Assembly (NCBI RefSeq): GCF_003466125.1
Contig: NZ_QSOC01000002.1
Span: 186,001-250,000 of the forward strand
Source of the DNA: Collinsella sp. TM10-22
GTDB taxonomy: Bacteria; Actinomycetota; Coriobacteriia; Coriobacteriales; Coriobacteriaceae
Length of the DNA: 64,000 nt
Direction: 5' to 3'
The translations under genes and the position numbers were made by a program. The notes beneath the pieces are model-generated. The model saw only the letters and a list, made by a program, of their open reading frames with translations. It was not told the origin of the DNA and ran no database searches. Positions 48,246 through 59,460 of this stretch are shown here, piece by piece. Every line of letters begins with the position of its first letter. The first letter of the stretch is position 1.

Positions 48246-49393
48246 TTAGACAGACGGGGCCTCCGCATCGGCGTTGCCGGTTGCCCAGCGATGGTAGCCG
48301 ATCACAAACGGATCCAGATCGCCATCGTCGAGAACGGCCTCGACGTTGCTGGTCTCCACACCCGAGCGCAGGTCCTTGACCATCTGATACGGGTAGAGCA
48401 CGTAGCTGCGAATCTGGTTACCAAAACCGATCGTGGTCTTGGGTCCACGAATCTCGTCGAGCGCCTCGGCGCGCTTCTCGAGCTCGATCTCGTACAGACG
48501 GGCCTTGAGAATCTGCATGCACGCGGCCTTGTTTTGAATCTGGCTGCGCTCGTTTTGGCAAGTGACAACGATGCCGCTGGGAAAATGCGTCACGCGTACG
48601 GCGGAGTCGGTGGTGTTGACGCCCTGTCCGCCCGGGCCGCTCGCGTGATACACGTCCACGCGGATATCGTCGGGACTGATCTCGATGTCGATATCGTCAG
48701 GCAGCACGGGGATGACCTCGACGCCGGCAAACGTGGTCTGGCGGCGCTTCTTGTCGTCGGTGGGGCTAATGCGCACCAGACGGTGGACGCCGGCCTCGGC
48801 GCGCAGCATGCCAAACGCGTCCTTGCCCTCGACAGTAAAGGTCGCACGGTCGATGCCGATGACCTCGGCTGCGGGGCAGTCGTTAATGGTGACCTTCCAG
48901 CCGCGACGCTGGCAGTACTTCATGTACATCTTGAAGAGCATGAAGGTCCAGTCCTGCGCCTCCAGGCCGCCCTGTCCGGGTTTGATGGTCACAATCGCGT
49001 CGCCGTGATCGAACTCACCGGTAAACCAGCTCGAAAGCTCGAGCTCGTCGATAGCGCGGGCCAGGCGTTCTGCCGTAGCGGCAGCCTCCTCGCGCAATGC
49101 GGCGGCATCGGGGTCGTCGCCCATCTCCTCGGCAAGCTCCAGCGCCGCGCGGGCGTCAGATAGCTCGCCGCGCGCGGTATCCACGGCAGCGATATCTTCC
49201 TTGGCGCGAGCGATCTCCTCCATGGTGGCGCGAGCGGCGTCGGCGTCATCCCAAAAGCCGGGGGCCACGCTTTTGGTCTCGAGCTCGGTCACGCGCGTGC
49301 GCTTCTCGTCCAAATGAAGATACGACTCGACCTCGCCGAGCCGGTCCGCAAACGCGTCCAGCTCGGCGGGCGTTACCTCTAAAGCCTCGGCCA

Positions 49394-49394
<1 letters not shown>
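48246..49394 (-). CDS. prfB: Peptide chain release factor 2 with atypical SPT motif
   Basis: This 382-residue protein aligns with RF2: GFWDD, KPGQGGLEAQDW, SGPGGQGVN (the GGQ peptidyl-tRNA hydrolysis motif) and the final HRWATGN. The codon-reading tripeptide, normally Ser-Pro-Phe in RF2, is Ser-Pro-Thr here (RISPTDDKKRR; codons at 48759-48767). No internal frameshift signal is present; the frame is open throughout. The start overlaps the secA stop as TAATG. It releases peptides at UAA and UGA in other bacteria. Confidence 0.9.
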
Positions 49395-52201
<2,807 letters not shown>

Positions 52202-52330
52202 GTGGTTTTCCTTTTTGGCCATCGCCCGTGGCATAAAACCTTGGACGAGTTAAACACAGATATTTGTACTTTAGCCAAACAAGGCGCCGCCTATGCGGTC
52301 GACACGCTCGACCACGTAATAACTACGACA

Positions 52331-52366
52331 GCCTGCCAAAAAGGGACTGGTTTATTTTGGCGGCTT
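52331..52366. repeat. CCAAAA/TTTTGG repeat upstream of secA
   Basis: The inner segment from CCTGCCAAAAAGGGA to GGTTTATTTTGG nearly matches 40171-40200. The arms AGCC-GCCAAAA and TTTTGGC-GGCT are imperfect. It lies 130 bases upstream of the secA start. Confidence 0.7.
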
Positions 52367-52400
52367 TTATCTGGGAAACCGCTGCCTCTCTCTCTGCCAT

Positions 52401-52467
52401 TTGGTGCAAGCTAGCCCGTCCCCTTCGCACCAACCTGGCGCAATGGGGACGGGCTAGCTTGCACCAA
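52401..52467. repeat. Palindrome with 23 bp perfect arms
   Basis: TTGGTGCAAGCTAGCCCGTC begins a 23-base arm (52401-52423) matched exactly in reverse at 52445-52467; a 21-base loop lies between. It sits between the secA promoter region and the rpmE terminator. The GGGGACGG core resembles the other dispersed palindromes. Confidence 0.85.
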
Positions 52468-52469
52468 TA

Positions 52470-52510
52470 AAAAGAAAAGGGCCGCGCACCCAAACGGATG
52501 CGCGGCCCTT
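52470..52510 (-). terminator. Terminator of rpmE
   Basis: AAGGGCCGCGCA pairs with TGCGCGGCCCTT; on the minus strand TTTTCTTTTT follows, about 36 bases after the rpmE stop. Confidence 0.92.
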
Positions 52511-52545
52511 ATGCCATGAATGCGAGTGTTTCCGCGGCGAGCTAC

Positions 52546-52971
52546 TTACTCAGCAGCCTCGGTGGTCTCGGCCTCGGCAGCGGCCTCCTCGACGGGAGCC
52601 TCTGCGGGAGCCTCGGCGGCCTGCTTGGCAGCCTCCTCGGCAAACTTAGCGGCACGCTTAGCCTTCTCGGCAGCCTTAGCCTCAGCGGCGGCCTTGCGAG
52701 CGGCCTCGGCCTCAGCAGCCTTGGCGGCCTTGGCAGCCTTGGCCTCCTCGGCCTTCTTGAGCTGAGCGGCAGCGGCGCCACCGAACTTGTCGGCGAAGCG
52801 CTGGACGCGTCCACCGGTGTCGACGAACTTCTGCTGGCCGGTGTAGAACGGGTGGCACTCGTTGCAAAGCTCGACCTTCATCTCGGACACGGTAGCGTGC
52901 GTCTTGAAGGTGTTGCCGCAGGAGCACGTCACCGTGCACTCGACATACTGGGGATGGATACCCTGCTTCAT
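52546..52971 (-). CDS. rpmE: 50S ribosomal protein L31 with long C-terminal extension
   Basis: The first 70 residues are zinc-type L31: CSCGNTF and [12 protein letters not shown] supply the four Cys, followed by GRVQRF. The remaining 70 residues are an Ala/Lys/Glu-rich helical stretch ending in [10 protein letters not shown]. Standard L31 is about 70 residues, so the protein is doubled in length. AAGGAG precedes ATG at 52971. The extension may be surface exposed on the ribosome; its role is unknown. Confidence 0.94.
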   Translation of the reverse strand: MKQGIHPQYVECTVTCSCGNTFKTHATVSEMKVELCNECHPFYTGQQKFVDTGGRVQRFADKFGGAAAAQLKKAEEAKAAKAAKAAEAEAARKAAAEAKAAEKAKRAAKFAEEAAKQAAEAPAEAPVEEAAAEAETTEAAE

Positions 52972-53170
52972 GGTAGGACTCCTTATTGGTCAGGCGCTGG
53001 TTACCGATCAGCGCATAAGGCGTCTTGGTTTCCGACCAAGACAACAAACTCGGCTATGGTACCACGGCGCCGCGTGTCCCACAAAAGGTTCACGGTCTTT
53101 TCGGCACAACGCGAGGAAAAATGACCCACGGATTACCGACAAATGGTCCCATGAATTACCTTCAAAACGA

Positions 53171-53219
53171 CCCACGCACTGGTAGAACGTTGCAAATTTC
53201 AACGTTCTGGAATCGTGGG
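53171..53219. other. Palindrome at the edge of the accessory island
   Basis: CCCACG at 53171 and CGTGGG at 53214 flank an inner AGAACGTTG-CAAATTT-CAACGTTCT hairpin (53184-53208). GACCCACG also occurs as a direct repeat at about 53120 and 53169. It adjoins the decayed BrnT gene and could be a mobile-element end or attachment site. Confidence 0.5.
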
Positions 53220-53320
53220 TGCTGACGGTTTGCCATTGCGAGAGGCATGGCGGCTCGACCATCAGGATAATCTCGGCGAGAAAATCGACGAGGACAGAGG
53301 GACGGCAGTATTGGAGCTAT
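53219..53320 (+). pseudogene. BrnT toxin, C-terminal remnant
   Basis: The frame from 53219 reads VCHCERHGGSTIRIISARKSTRTEGRQYW, matching the C-terminal IRIISAR end of BrnT toxins. The N-terminal catalytic part is missing. BrnT is a RelE-like ribonuclease. Confidence 0.7.
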
Positions 53321-53555
53321 CGAAACGAATGGCAAGGACGAGATTATGGAGATGCCCGCCGAGGTCGACTTCTCCGACAGCGTTCCGAACCCCTACATCG
53401 GGAAGGTGCGCCGCCGCGTCACTATGAACATCGACGGCTAGAACATCGACTACTTCAAGGCGGAGTCCGCCCGTACAGTGGTGCCGTATCAAGTCATCAT
53501 CAGCATGTACCTGGCCGAGTGCCGCGGGCGGAGGAAGCGTCTGACGTTCGCGAAC
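53313..53555 (+). pseudogene. BrnA antitoxin gene with in-frame TAG
   Basis: The frame reads NGKDEIMEMPAEVDFSDS, then PNPYIGKVRRRVTMNIDG, TAG (53439-53441), and NIDYFKAESARTVVPYQVII. Apart from the stop this matches BrnA (DUF4415), the ribbon-helix-helix antitoxin of BrnT. With the truncated toxin upstream in the usual order, this is a decayed toxin-antitoxin module. Confidence 0.75.
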
Positions 53556-53591
53556 TGCAGTGGTGAGCATTCCCGCTTGGGCAGTAAAAGG

Positions 53592-53622
53592 AAGAGGGGG
53601 CTGGCAAGGCCAGTCCCCTCTT
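53592..53622 (-). terminator. Terminator of the bacteriocin-like operon
   Basis: GAGGGGGCTGGC pairs with GCCAGTCCCCTC around AAG, just after the last gene of the minus-strand operon at 53646. Confidence 0.85.
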
Positions 53623-53645
53623 CTCTCATGACACTCGATTTGCAT

Positions 53646-54071
53646 TTACGGCACGACGAAAGCCGGGCCGCTGGTTACCTTGTCAAATTCGAGCACCGAC
53701 GTTCCGGTGTTCAAATAAAGGCTTCCTTGGTTTCCGTCTGCGGAGGCGTAAGCCAGGTGGACAAATCCGTAATCATCTCCTGATTGGTCGGCCAACATGA
53801 AGATGTTCGGATCGCCGGTTGTCTCAAATGAACCGTCGGTCACATTTCCATTGCTGTCGACGATTTGCCACCTGTTTTCGTCTTCCCCAAGGAAGGAGAG
53901 CTGGGTTAAGCCGGTCTCGTGGTCTCGGTACACTCCGTCTAGGCGGAACCCTTCGGAAATGCCATGTTTCAAGGTGTTCGCATCTTTTATGGATACGGCA
54001 GAGACTGCGATTGCGGCTATCGCGACCAATAACGCCAGCGCAATGGGTATTTTGGCGGAGCCGGTCTTCAT
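53646..54071 (-). CDS. Exported hypothetical protein
   Basis: This 141-residue protein has an N-terminal hydrophobic signal/anchor (IPIALALLVAIAAIAVSAVS) and an outer domain with no recognised motif (GVYRDHETGLTQLSFLG, FMLADQSGDDYGFVHLAY). It starts two bases before the stop of the preceding secreted protein gene and is the last of a run of minus-strand genes with an ABC exporter. The beta-rich outer part might be an accessory or immunity factor; this is a guess from context. Confidence 0.7.
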   Translation of the reverse strand: MKTGSAKIPIALALLVAIAAIAVSAVSIKDANTLKHGISEGFRLDGVYRDHETGLTQLSFLGEDENRWQIVDSNGNVTDGSFETTGDPNIFMLADQSGDDYGFVHLAYASADGNQGSLYLNTGTSVLEFDKVTSGPAFVVP

Positions 54072-54072
54072 G

Positions 54073-54732
54073 TCAGCCTACTTTGCGCTTGCCGAGAGCC
54101 ATGCTGTAGAACGTGTTGGTGGCCATCTTTGCGTAGACCCTGCGTACCCCGTTCGTCGTCTCATAGACGACGTAGGGTTGAATCTTGTGGGTCACGTTCG
54201 CCGTCGCCTTGTAGAAGCCCGATCCGGAAATGTTGACCGCGTACCCCGTCACGCTGAGGGAGCGATTTGCCTTCGGGATGGAAACGCTCACGCTGCCAAC
54301 TCCTCCGGGAAGGGATACCGACACACCGACCGATCCGCCGCCGGAAGGTGATACGAAGATAGAGCCACCTCCCGATATCTGCACGCCGCCCGCCGGCTGT
54401 CCGGCGACGTCATGCCATCCAGTGCTCTTGTTTACCACGCTGCCGTATACCGTGTCGTAGGTCGGACGTCCCCCGGCTCGTGCGTCGCCATCGTACCCGG
54501 CGAGGGCTTGCTCGATGATTTGCGCAGCTTCTTCCTCCGCGCGTTCGCGGAGCATCGCGTCAAACTGGTTTTCAGTGAGGTCGGGGCGAACGAAGTAGTC
54601 GATTCGATTCTGATCAAGTGTTTGAAATTCCGCCGCTAACACCCCTTTTGGCATCAGTAGGGAGATTCCTCCAACCGCCGCTGCGGCGATAGCGGCTCGC
54701 CTGGTGATCCCGGTTTCGACGATTTTCTTCAT
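54073..54732 (-). CDS. Putative Tat-exported protein, Gly/Ser-rich
   Basis: This 219-residue protein begins with TRRAAIAAAAVGGISLLMPKGVLAAEF, a twin-arginine-type signal. After a helical segment (about 40-80) comes a Gly/Ser/Val-rich middle (SGGGSIFVSPSGGG, SVGVSVSLPGG) and a C-terminal part with KIQPYVVYETTNGVRRVYAKM. No known family was recognised. It is followed one base later by the exported protein gene and preceded by a small membrane protein gene, so it belongs to the same operon. Confidence 0.7.
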   Translation of the reverse strand: MKKIVETGITRRAAIAAAAVGGISLLMPKGVLAAEFQTLDQNRIDYFVRPDLTENQFDAMLRERAEEEAAQIIEQALAGYDGDARAGGRPTYDTVYGSVVNKSTGWHDVAGQPAGGVQISGGGSIFVSPSGGGSVGVSVSLPGGVGSVSVSIPKANRSLSVTGYAVNISGSGFYKATANVTHKIQPYVVYETTNGVRRVYAKMATNTFYSMALGKRKVG

Positions 54733-54741
54733 TGTGTCCTC

Positions 54742-55011
54742 CTAACGGACGTCTTGGATAGAAAACATCTCCTTTCTCAAAATTGCCCCTGATAACGTGA
54801 TGATTCCTCGCTCGTTCATATTGCCGTTGGCTTGGGTTGCGCGCGTATTGAATGCGTCGACAAAGCTCTGCATGCCCTGCTTCATAAAGAAGGGGCCGAA
54901 GATGGGTGAATTGAACGCGATGGGGACGGAGAAGGCTGCGGCAAGAACGAGCGTAGAGATCCATACGGCCCTGTCTCTTAGGATTAGTTTGAGAAGAAGT
55001 CGACAGTACAT
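54742..55011 (-). CDS. Small membrane protein
   Basis: This 89-residue protein has one clear hydrophobic segment (WISTLVLAAAFSVPIAFN) after a basic start (MYCRLLLKLILRDRAV). It resembles the N-terminus of an ABC-2 permease, as if truncated, but the stop is followed closely by the next gene and no frameshift was found. It may be an operon component or a fragment. The gap 55012-55165 shows no gene. Confidence 0.55.
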   Translation of the reverse strand: MYCRLLLKLILRDRAVWISTLVLAAAFSVPIAFNSPIFGPFFMKQGMQSFVDAFNTRATQANGNMNERGIITLSGAILRKEMFSIQDVR

Positions 55012-55165
55012 TTAGAAGCACCTACATTTCTCAAAGCATCGTTAGTTTAATTAATGACAGACCGAATGAAGATACGTGCGACGGGGGCGAGGCAAATGGC
55101 TGAGCGGTATTGATACGCGGGTTCAACGGTATCATATTGACCACATAGATTTTTAACTTGCATTT

Positions 55166-55906
55166 CTACCCGCCCTTTTCGTAGAGTCGCCGATACGTGC
55201 TTAGCGCACCCTCGGCGCGTCCGGCAGGCTTTGCGAAATGGGATCCACGAGACTTCGGCGCAGTATCATCTTGCGGGATGCTTCTAATGAGCCTCCCATC
55301 CTTCAAAAACAGAATCTCATCGCACTGCCTATCGACCGAATCCAAGATGTGGGATGACATGATGATGCACGTACCAGAATCGGCCAGCTTCCTGAGGATC
55401 TCTGAATGCAAGTCCACCCTGCTGGGGTCGAGCGCGTTCATGGGCTCATCTAATAGAAGGTACCGCGCACCCGTCGCATACGCAATCGCCAGGGTAAGCT
55501 GCTGCTTCATGCCCTGGCTCAGAGTACGGATCCTCATCTTCGCGAACTCGCCTATCTGCGTTTGTTCCACTATCACTTCGATATCGCGAGCATGTGGCCA
55601 CATATCGCAAACCATCTTGAGGTGATCTTCCGCACGCAATCCGGGATACAGCAGCGTCCCCTCACCAGGTGCGTAGAAGATCATAGAACGGACCTCTCTT
55701 GTACCCGTGCCCTGCGCCTCATCCAGAACGATGCTCCCGTCCACGCGAGGACCCGGCAAACCTGCCATCGCCCGCAGCAACGTCGTCTTTCCATGCCCGT
55801 TCGGAGCGACGAGACCGTAGACCGTACCCGGGGCAAACTCAGCGTCCACCGAATCTACGAGTACCTTCTTTCCATAAGAGATCGTCAGCGTTTGAAGGCC
55901 AATCAT
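55166..55906 (-). CDS. ABC transporter ATP-binding protein
   Basis: This protein of about 246 residues has PNGHGKTTLL (Walker A with His where Ser/Ala is common), LSQGMKQQLTLAIA (signature), LLLDEPMNALDP (Walker B) and SSHILDSVD (H-loop). A start at 55906 is favoured, with AGGGG nine bases upstream. The ATG at 55915 overlaps the permease TGA but leaves no room for a ribosome site. It energises the 740-residue permease encoded just upstream. Confidence 0.92.
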   Translation of the reverse strand: MIGLQTLTISYGKKVLVDSVDAEFAPGTVYGLVAPNGHGKTTLLRAMAGLPGPRVDGSIVLDEAQGTGTREVRSMIFYAPGEGTLLYPGLRAEDHLKMVCDMWPHARDIEVIVEQTQIGEFAKMRIRTLSQGMKQQLTLAIAYATGARYLLLDEPMNALDPSRVDLHSEILRKLADSGTCIIMSSHILDSVDRQCDEILFLKDGRLIRSIPQDDTAPKSRGSHFAKPAGRAEGALSTYRRLYEKGG

Positions 55907-55911
55907 CGAGA

Positions 55912-58134
55912 TCATCCCCTTTCGATCTTTGGAACACTCAGGCGCACCATCAACGGAGATACGGCGCCCAAGACCACCAGCAGAGCGACCGATGCGCCGA
56001 CGACCTCTCCAAAAGGCATCGCGTTCGTCCCTCGCCCAAGGAACCCAATCGTCCCCACCTGGGAAGCGGGATCAAACGAGGCGAATGGAGCCAGCAGCGC
56101 GACGCCCATGCCCGCGCTTTCAACATGAGCGCTCAACGAACCCAACACCAAGAGAACCGCGCAAACCACTCCGGTGACAACGGGGTTGCGGCTAATCGCT
56201 GCTGTCAACGCAGCGACGACGGAAATCACGCCGTATGCCATGACCAGCAACGGAATACTGCACAACACCGCCTCCCCCACCATGGACGTTGTCGAAGCTC
56301 CCGCCCGAATGAGAGCGACGGGATACTCCGATCCACCCGCACCGTTCTTAATCAAGGACACAACCGCAGCGGGAACCATCGACACCAAAAGCAGCGCCAA
56401 GCCAAGCAGGAGAGACAGCGCAACAGCCGTCAGAAAACGCACATGCGCTGTTGCGGGGACTTGGAAAACCAGAAGGGAACGGCACCGCAGGTAGGTGCAC
56501 GCAAGCGATGTGACAACCACGGGCAACAGCCAAAACAAGGAAGGAAGCGCTGCCTGGAGATAGGAAAGGAGGATTAATGGGGGCATCTTCGTACTTAACT
56601 CGTAAACCTTGGGGTCCGGCAAGCTCGCGATCGACTCGAGCAGAAGGGCGCGCGCCTCCGCACGAGAAGGAGTCTCCGGCTCGATTCCGATCGATTGCAG
56701 GAGGGTCGCATCTGCCGCGCCCAGCTCGCCTCGAGCGCGCTCGTACGTCGCAAGGCTTCGAAACCCCTCCGCAGGCGTGGGCGCGTACACGAAACCCGAA
56801 AGAGCATCTCGCATGCCTTCCAGGGCCGCTTTGCCCTCGACGTCCATATTCGCAACGTCCTGCTCTAGATACCGATCTATTGAACGGAGCTCCCCATCCC
56901 TATACCGAACAGCGGAAACGTCACCAGCGTCAGGAAACACCTCGACCAGAGCCGGGGCCAGCATCGCCGTCGACATTGCAATCGCGCATACGGCGAGGGC
57001 AGGAGAATGCAGGAGCAGCTTCCCCATCGTTCTTACGTATGCAACGGCGGAGGTACAAGCGCTCGAACGGGCTGTCGTTCTCGATGCGGTGAAGGAACCT
57101 CTCTCAAGACAAATCGGGGACATCGGGCGCGCGCAGCCGCTCTTTCCAGCAACGCAAAGCAGGCTAATTGCCAGCACCTCGATCCCGATTGCGCATACGA
57201 GGGTAATCGCGCCACGCTCGAAGCAAAGTCCAGGCAGATTCACTATCTGCGTTGTCGGGTACGGGCTATAGGCGCCGACGGTCAACTCAGTGTTCGCATA
57301 CGTAAGGGGATTCAACAGGGCGAACTCACGTAAAGCGATGGATCTTCCGTAATACCCGGGAACCATCGTCGCCCCCATCAGGGCACATACGAACACGATT
57401 CCAAGCGTAGGGTTATTGGCAATCTTCACGGCAAGGTGAACGACGAGCGAGATGAACGCCGCCACCAAGAATTGCAAGATGGCCGTCTGTGCGAACACCA
57501 GCCAAGCCGGTTTGATAACCGGAGTCGCATATTGAACGTAGCCTATCGGATAGAACAGCGAGCCCGGGCCATTCTTCACAAGTGCGGCGATTATCCCTGG
57601 AAGATTGACGGCGAAGACGGCAAGCATCGCAAAAACACTCGCCCATACGCTCGATGCAACAAGCCTGCCCAGCTCACCCATCGGTGCCTGGATGATGAGT
57701 TTTTCACGTTTGTTAAGACGCGCGGCAAGGAACGAGACGGCAACGGCCGTTGCGGCCCATAGCAAGTACTCCTTCGATCCGTCATAAAAGGAGTACGCTC
57801 CATCCGATACCTGCAGAAACGGAAGCAGAGGAGAGAGCGGCGCCAAGACAAGACGCCCCGCGGCAAGAGGGTACAGAAGCGCGGGCATGCTTGATGAAGA
57901 GGTATAGACGCCCTCCTCCCCCGCATTCACAAGCGCATCCGCATAGGATGCTGACAATTCCTGCTCAACACGGGTTATTCCCGACTCGAGGTATTCAACC
58001 CGTCCGTCGATGCCAGCCGCGCTCCTGAAGACGGGCAGAGCACAAAGAACCATCAACGCAACAACGGCAACACAGAGCGACCTGGAGGAGAGGAGCGACC
58101 TAAAGATTGCCTTCGAGATTTTGAGCATATTCAT
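55912..58134 (-). CDS. Large ABC-2-like permease, duplicated halves
   Basis: This 740-residue membrane protein has two similar halves. Each begins with one membrane segment, an outer loop, then about five membrane segments; NGPGSLFYPIGYVQYA in the first half matches NGAGGSEYPVALIRAG in the second. This resembles bacteriocin-associated integral membrane permeases, though the assignment is from layout only. ATG at 58134 (or 58128) follows AAGG. It couples with the ATPase downstream and lies directly after the secreted-peptide gene. Confidence 0.8.
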   Translation of the reverse strand: MNMLKISKAIFRSLLSSRSLCVAVVALMVLCALPVFRSAAGIDGRVEYLESGITRVEQELSASYADALVNAGEEGVYTSSSSMPALLYPLAAGRLVLAPLSPLLPFLQVSDGAYSFYDGSKEYLLWAATAVAVSFLAARLNKREKLIIQAPMGELGRLVASSVWASVFAMLAVFAVNLPGIIAALVKNGPGSLFYPIGYVQYATPVIKPAWLVFAQTAILQFLVAAFISLVVHLAVKIANNPTLGIVFVCALMGATMVPGYYGRSIALREFALLNPLTYANTELTVGAYSPYPTTQIVNLPGLCFERGAITLVCAIGIEVLAISLLCVAGKSGCARPMSPICLERGSFTASRTTARSSACTSAVAYVRTMGKLLLHSPALAVCAIAMSTAMLAPALVEVFPDAGDVSAVRYRDGELRSIDRYLEQDVANMDVEGKAALEGMRDALSGFVYAPTPAEGFRSLATYERARGELGAADATLLQSIGIEPETPSRAEARALLLESIASLPDPKVYELSTKMPPLILLSYLQAALPSLFWLLPVVVTSLACTYLRCRSLLVFQVPATAHVRFLTAVALSLLLGLALLLVSMVPAAVVSLIKNGAGGSEYPVALIRAGASTTSMVGEAVLCSIPLLVMAYGVISVVAALTAAISRNPVVTGVVCAVLLVLGSLSAHVESAGMGVALLAPFASFDPASQVGTIGFLGRGTNAMPFGEVVGASVALLVVLGAVSPLMVRLSVPKIERG

Positions 58135-58200
58135 CGCCAACCTTAACCTCATCCAGTCGGAACAGAGGGGCCGAACAAAATGCTCGGCCCCTTCTCGCAT

Positions 58201-58566
58201 CTAGTAGGTGCTATAGACAAATTGCCATTTATCAGTTGTGCCAAGAACACCACAGGAACACATTGCAGCGAGGCGGGATTCCCTATGATGCGCGGATCGG
58301 CGATAGCCATTTCGGTAGGAGATCGTCTTGTAAGAGATGTTGAACATCGAGATGCTGTGCCCGCTCACGCCGCGAGGACAGCTGTAGCTCCAGTAGGTAT
58401 CGACGACGTCGTCCGTATACCCGAGGGGCTCAACGAGGGCACACTGGCTGCTCTCCTGGGAAGGAGGCATCGGGGTATCCGCAAAAGCGGGGGCTCCCGG
58501 CAGCAACAGACAAAGAGCGAGGCCGAGGAAAACCAAGAGCTTACACGACTTAACAGTACTGAACAT
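58201..58566 (-). CDS. Secreted peptide, lactococcin-972-like (tentative)
   Basis: This 121-residue precursor has a Sec signal (LLVFLGLALCLLLPGAPAFA, cut near residue 30). The mature part (about 90 residues) contains YWSYSCP, GHSISMFNISYK, RRSAHHRES and AAMCSCG, ending VYSTY. The Trp-Ser-Tyr, Ser-x-Tyr and His-rich pattern recalls lactococcin-972-type bacteriocins, which are encoded beside a large permease and ABC ATPase exactly as here. ATG at 58566 follows GGAGAGG. The family call is uncertain; it could also be another secreted peptide. Confidence 0.55.
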   Translation of the reverse strand: MFSTVKSCKLLVFLGLALCLLLPGAPAFADTPMPPSQESSQCALVEPLGYTDDVVDTYWSYSCPRGVSGHSISMFNISYKTISYRNGYRRSAHHRESRLAAMCSCGVLGTTDKWQFVYSTY

Positions 58567-58614
58567 AATCCTCTCCAATCTAGAGGGGTTTCGGTTGCAG
58601 CATGCTGTGATTAC

Positions 58615-58649
58615 TTGTCGGCAAAATCAATTTAACATAAACTGTTAAA
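58615..58649 (+). promoter_or_regulatory. Divergent-gap promoter with palindromic operator
   Basis: TTGTCG (-35, 58615) and TAAACT (-10, 58638) are 17 bases apart, upstream of the DUF2975 gene. TTTAACA-TAAAC-TGTTAAA (58631-58649) is a perfect palindrome over the -10, a candidate operator for the HTH protein encoded downstream. The minus-strand peptide operon starts just beyond it. Confidence 0.5.
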
Positions 58650-58686
58650 AAGTAACCTGAGGTTTTTAAATTCTTCGGAGGTTATT

Positions 58687-59199
58687 ATGAGTTACGACAA
58701 TCGCACTCCCCGGCTTCATTCCTTCCGCATCGCATGTGCGATAGCCTCTGCGGCCCTTTGCGTCACCGCCATCGCACAAGTGGCGTTCTCCTTAAAGCCA
58801 GCAATCGAAGTGCTCGACAACCCTGTAATTGCAGACTCCCCCGCGTATCCAGCCCTTGCGATCTCGACATTGGCCCCTGCCGTCATCGGTATCGCCACGA
58901 CCATCCTCAGCGCCGTTCTCGTGTGGACGATCAAGAGCGGAGACCCCTTCAAGAAAGGGTCTGCGACATGCTTGAAGGTGCTCGGCATTCTCTTCGTTGT
59001 TCAAGCTGCCACCAGCTTCTACGCCGGCTCACTCGAAACCTCCGTTTCGATGTTTGGCGGCGAGGGGGCCGTCGGCGCCCAAGAGATCGCTTCATCATTC
59101 GACTGGACCTCTCTGGTTCTCGGCATCGTCTTGCTCATGCTTTCCCAGCTCTTCTTGTACGCCCGAGAGCTGTACCTCGACTCCGACGAGATTGCGTAA
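58687..59199 (+). CDS. DUF2975 family membrane protein
   Basis: This 170-residue protein has four membrane segments (about 12-33, 50-75, 95-115, 140-160) and the typical order of DUF2975 proteins. CGGAGG precedes the ATG. The family is regularly encoded beside a small XRE-type HTH regulator, as it is here nine bases downstream, and its role is unknown. It faces away from the bacteriocin-like operon across a palindromic promoter, so it may be co-regulated with that operon. Confidence 0.85.
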   Translation: MSYDNRTPRLHSFRIACAIASAALCVTAIAQVAFSLKPAIEVLDNPVIADSPAYPALAISTLAPAVIGIATTILSAVLVWTIKSGDPFKKGSATCLKVLGILFVVQAATSFYAGSLETSVSMFGGEGAVGAQEIASSFDWTSLVLGIVLLMLSQLFLYARELYLDSDEIA

Positions 59200-59208
59200 G
59201 GAAACGCC

Positions 59209-59460
59209 ATGCCCGTAATTGTTCGCCTCGACAAGATCATGGCCGAGCGAAAGATTTCCTCGAACGAACTTGCCGAAAGGATTGGAACCACGCCCGTGAA
59301 CCTGTCCCGTATAAAAAAAGGGCATATTCGCGGCATTCGCTTCAACACACTCGAGCAGCTATGCCTCGCCCTTCGTTGCCAACCCGGAGACCTTCTCGAA
59401 GTCATGAGCGAAGAGGATGCCCGAAAGGAGTTCGGACTCGATTGGTCCGCCGAGGATTAG
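59209..59460 (+). CDS. XRE-family HTH regulator (YozG-like)
   Basis: This 83-residue protein has ISSNELAERIGTTPVNLSRIKKGHIRGIRFNTLEQLCLAL, a complete Cro/CI helix-turn-helix, and CQPGDLLEV at the end. It is the usual partner of DUF2975 proteins. AAGGAAACGCC precedes ATG at 59209. It may bind the palindrome at 58631-58649. The stop at 59458-59460 directly abuts the integrase fragment. Confidence 0.9.
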   Translation: MPVIVRLDKIMAERKISSNELAERIGTTPVNLSRIKKGHIRGIRFNTLEQLCLALRCQPGDLLEVMSEEDARKEFGLDWSAED

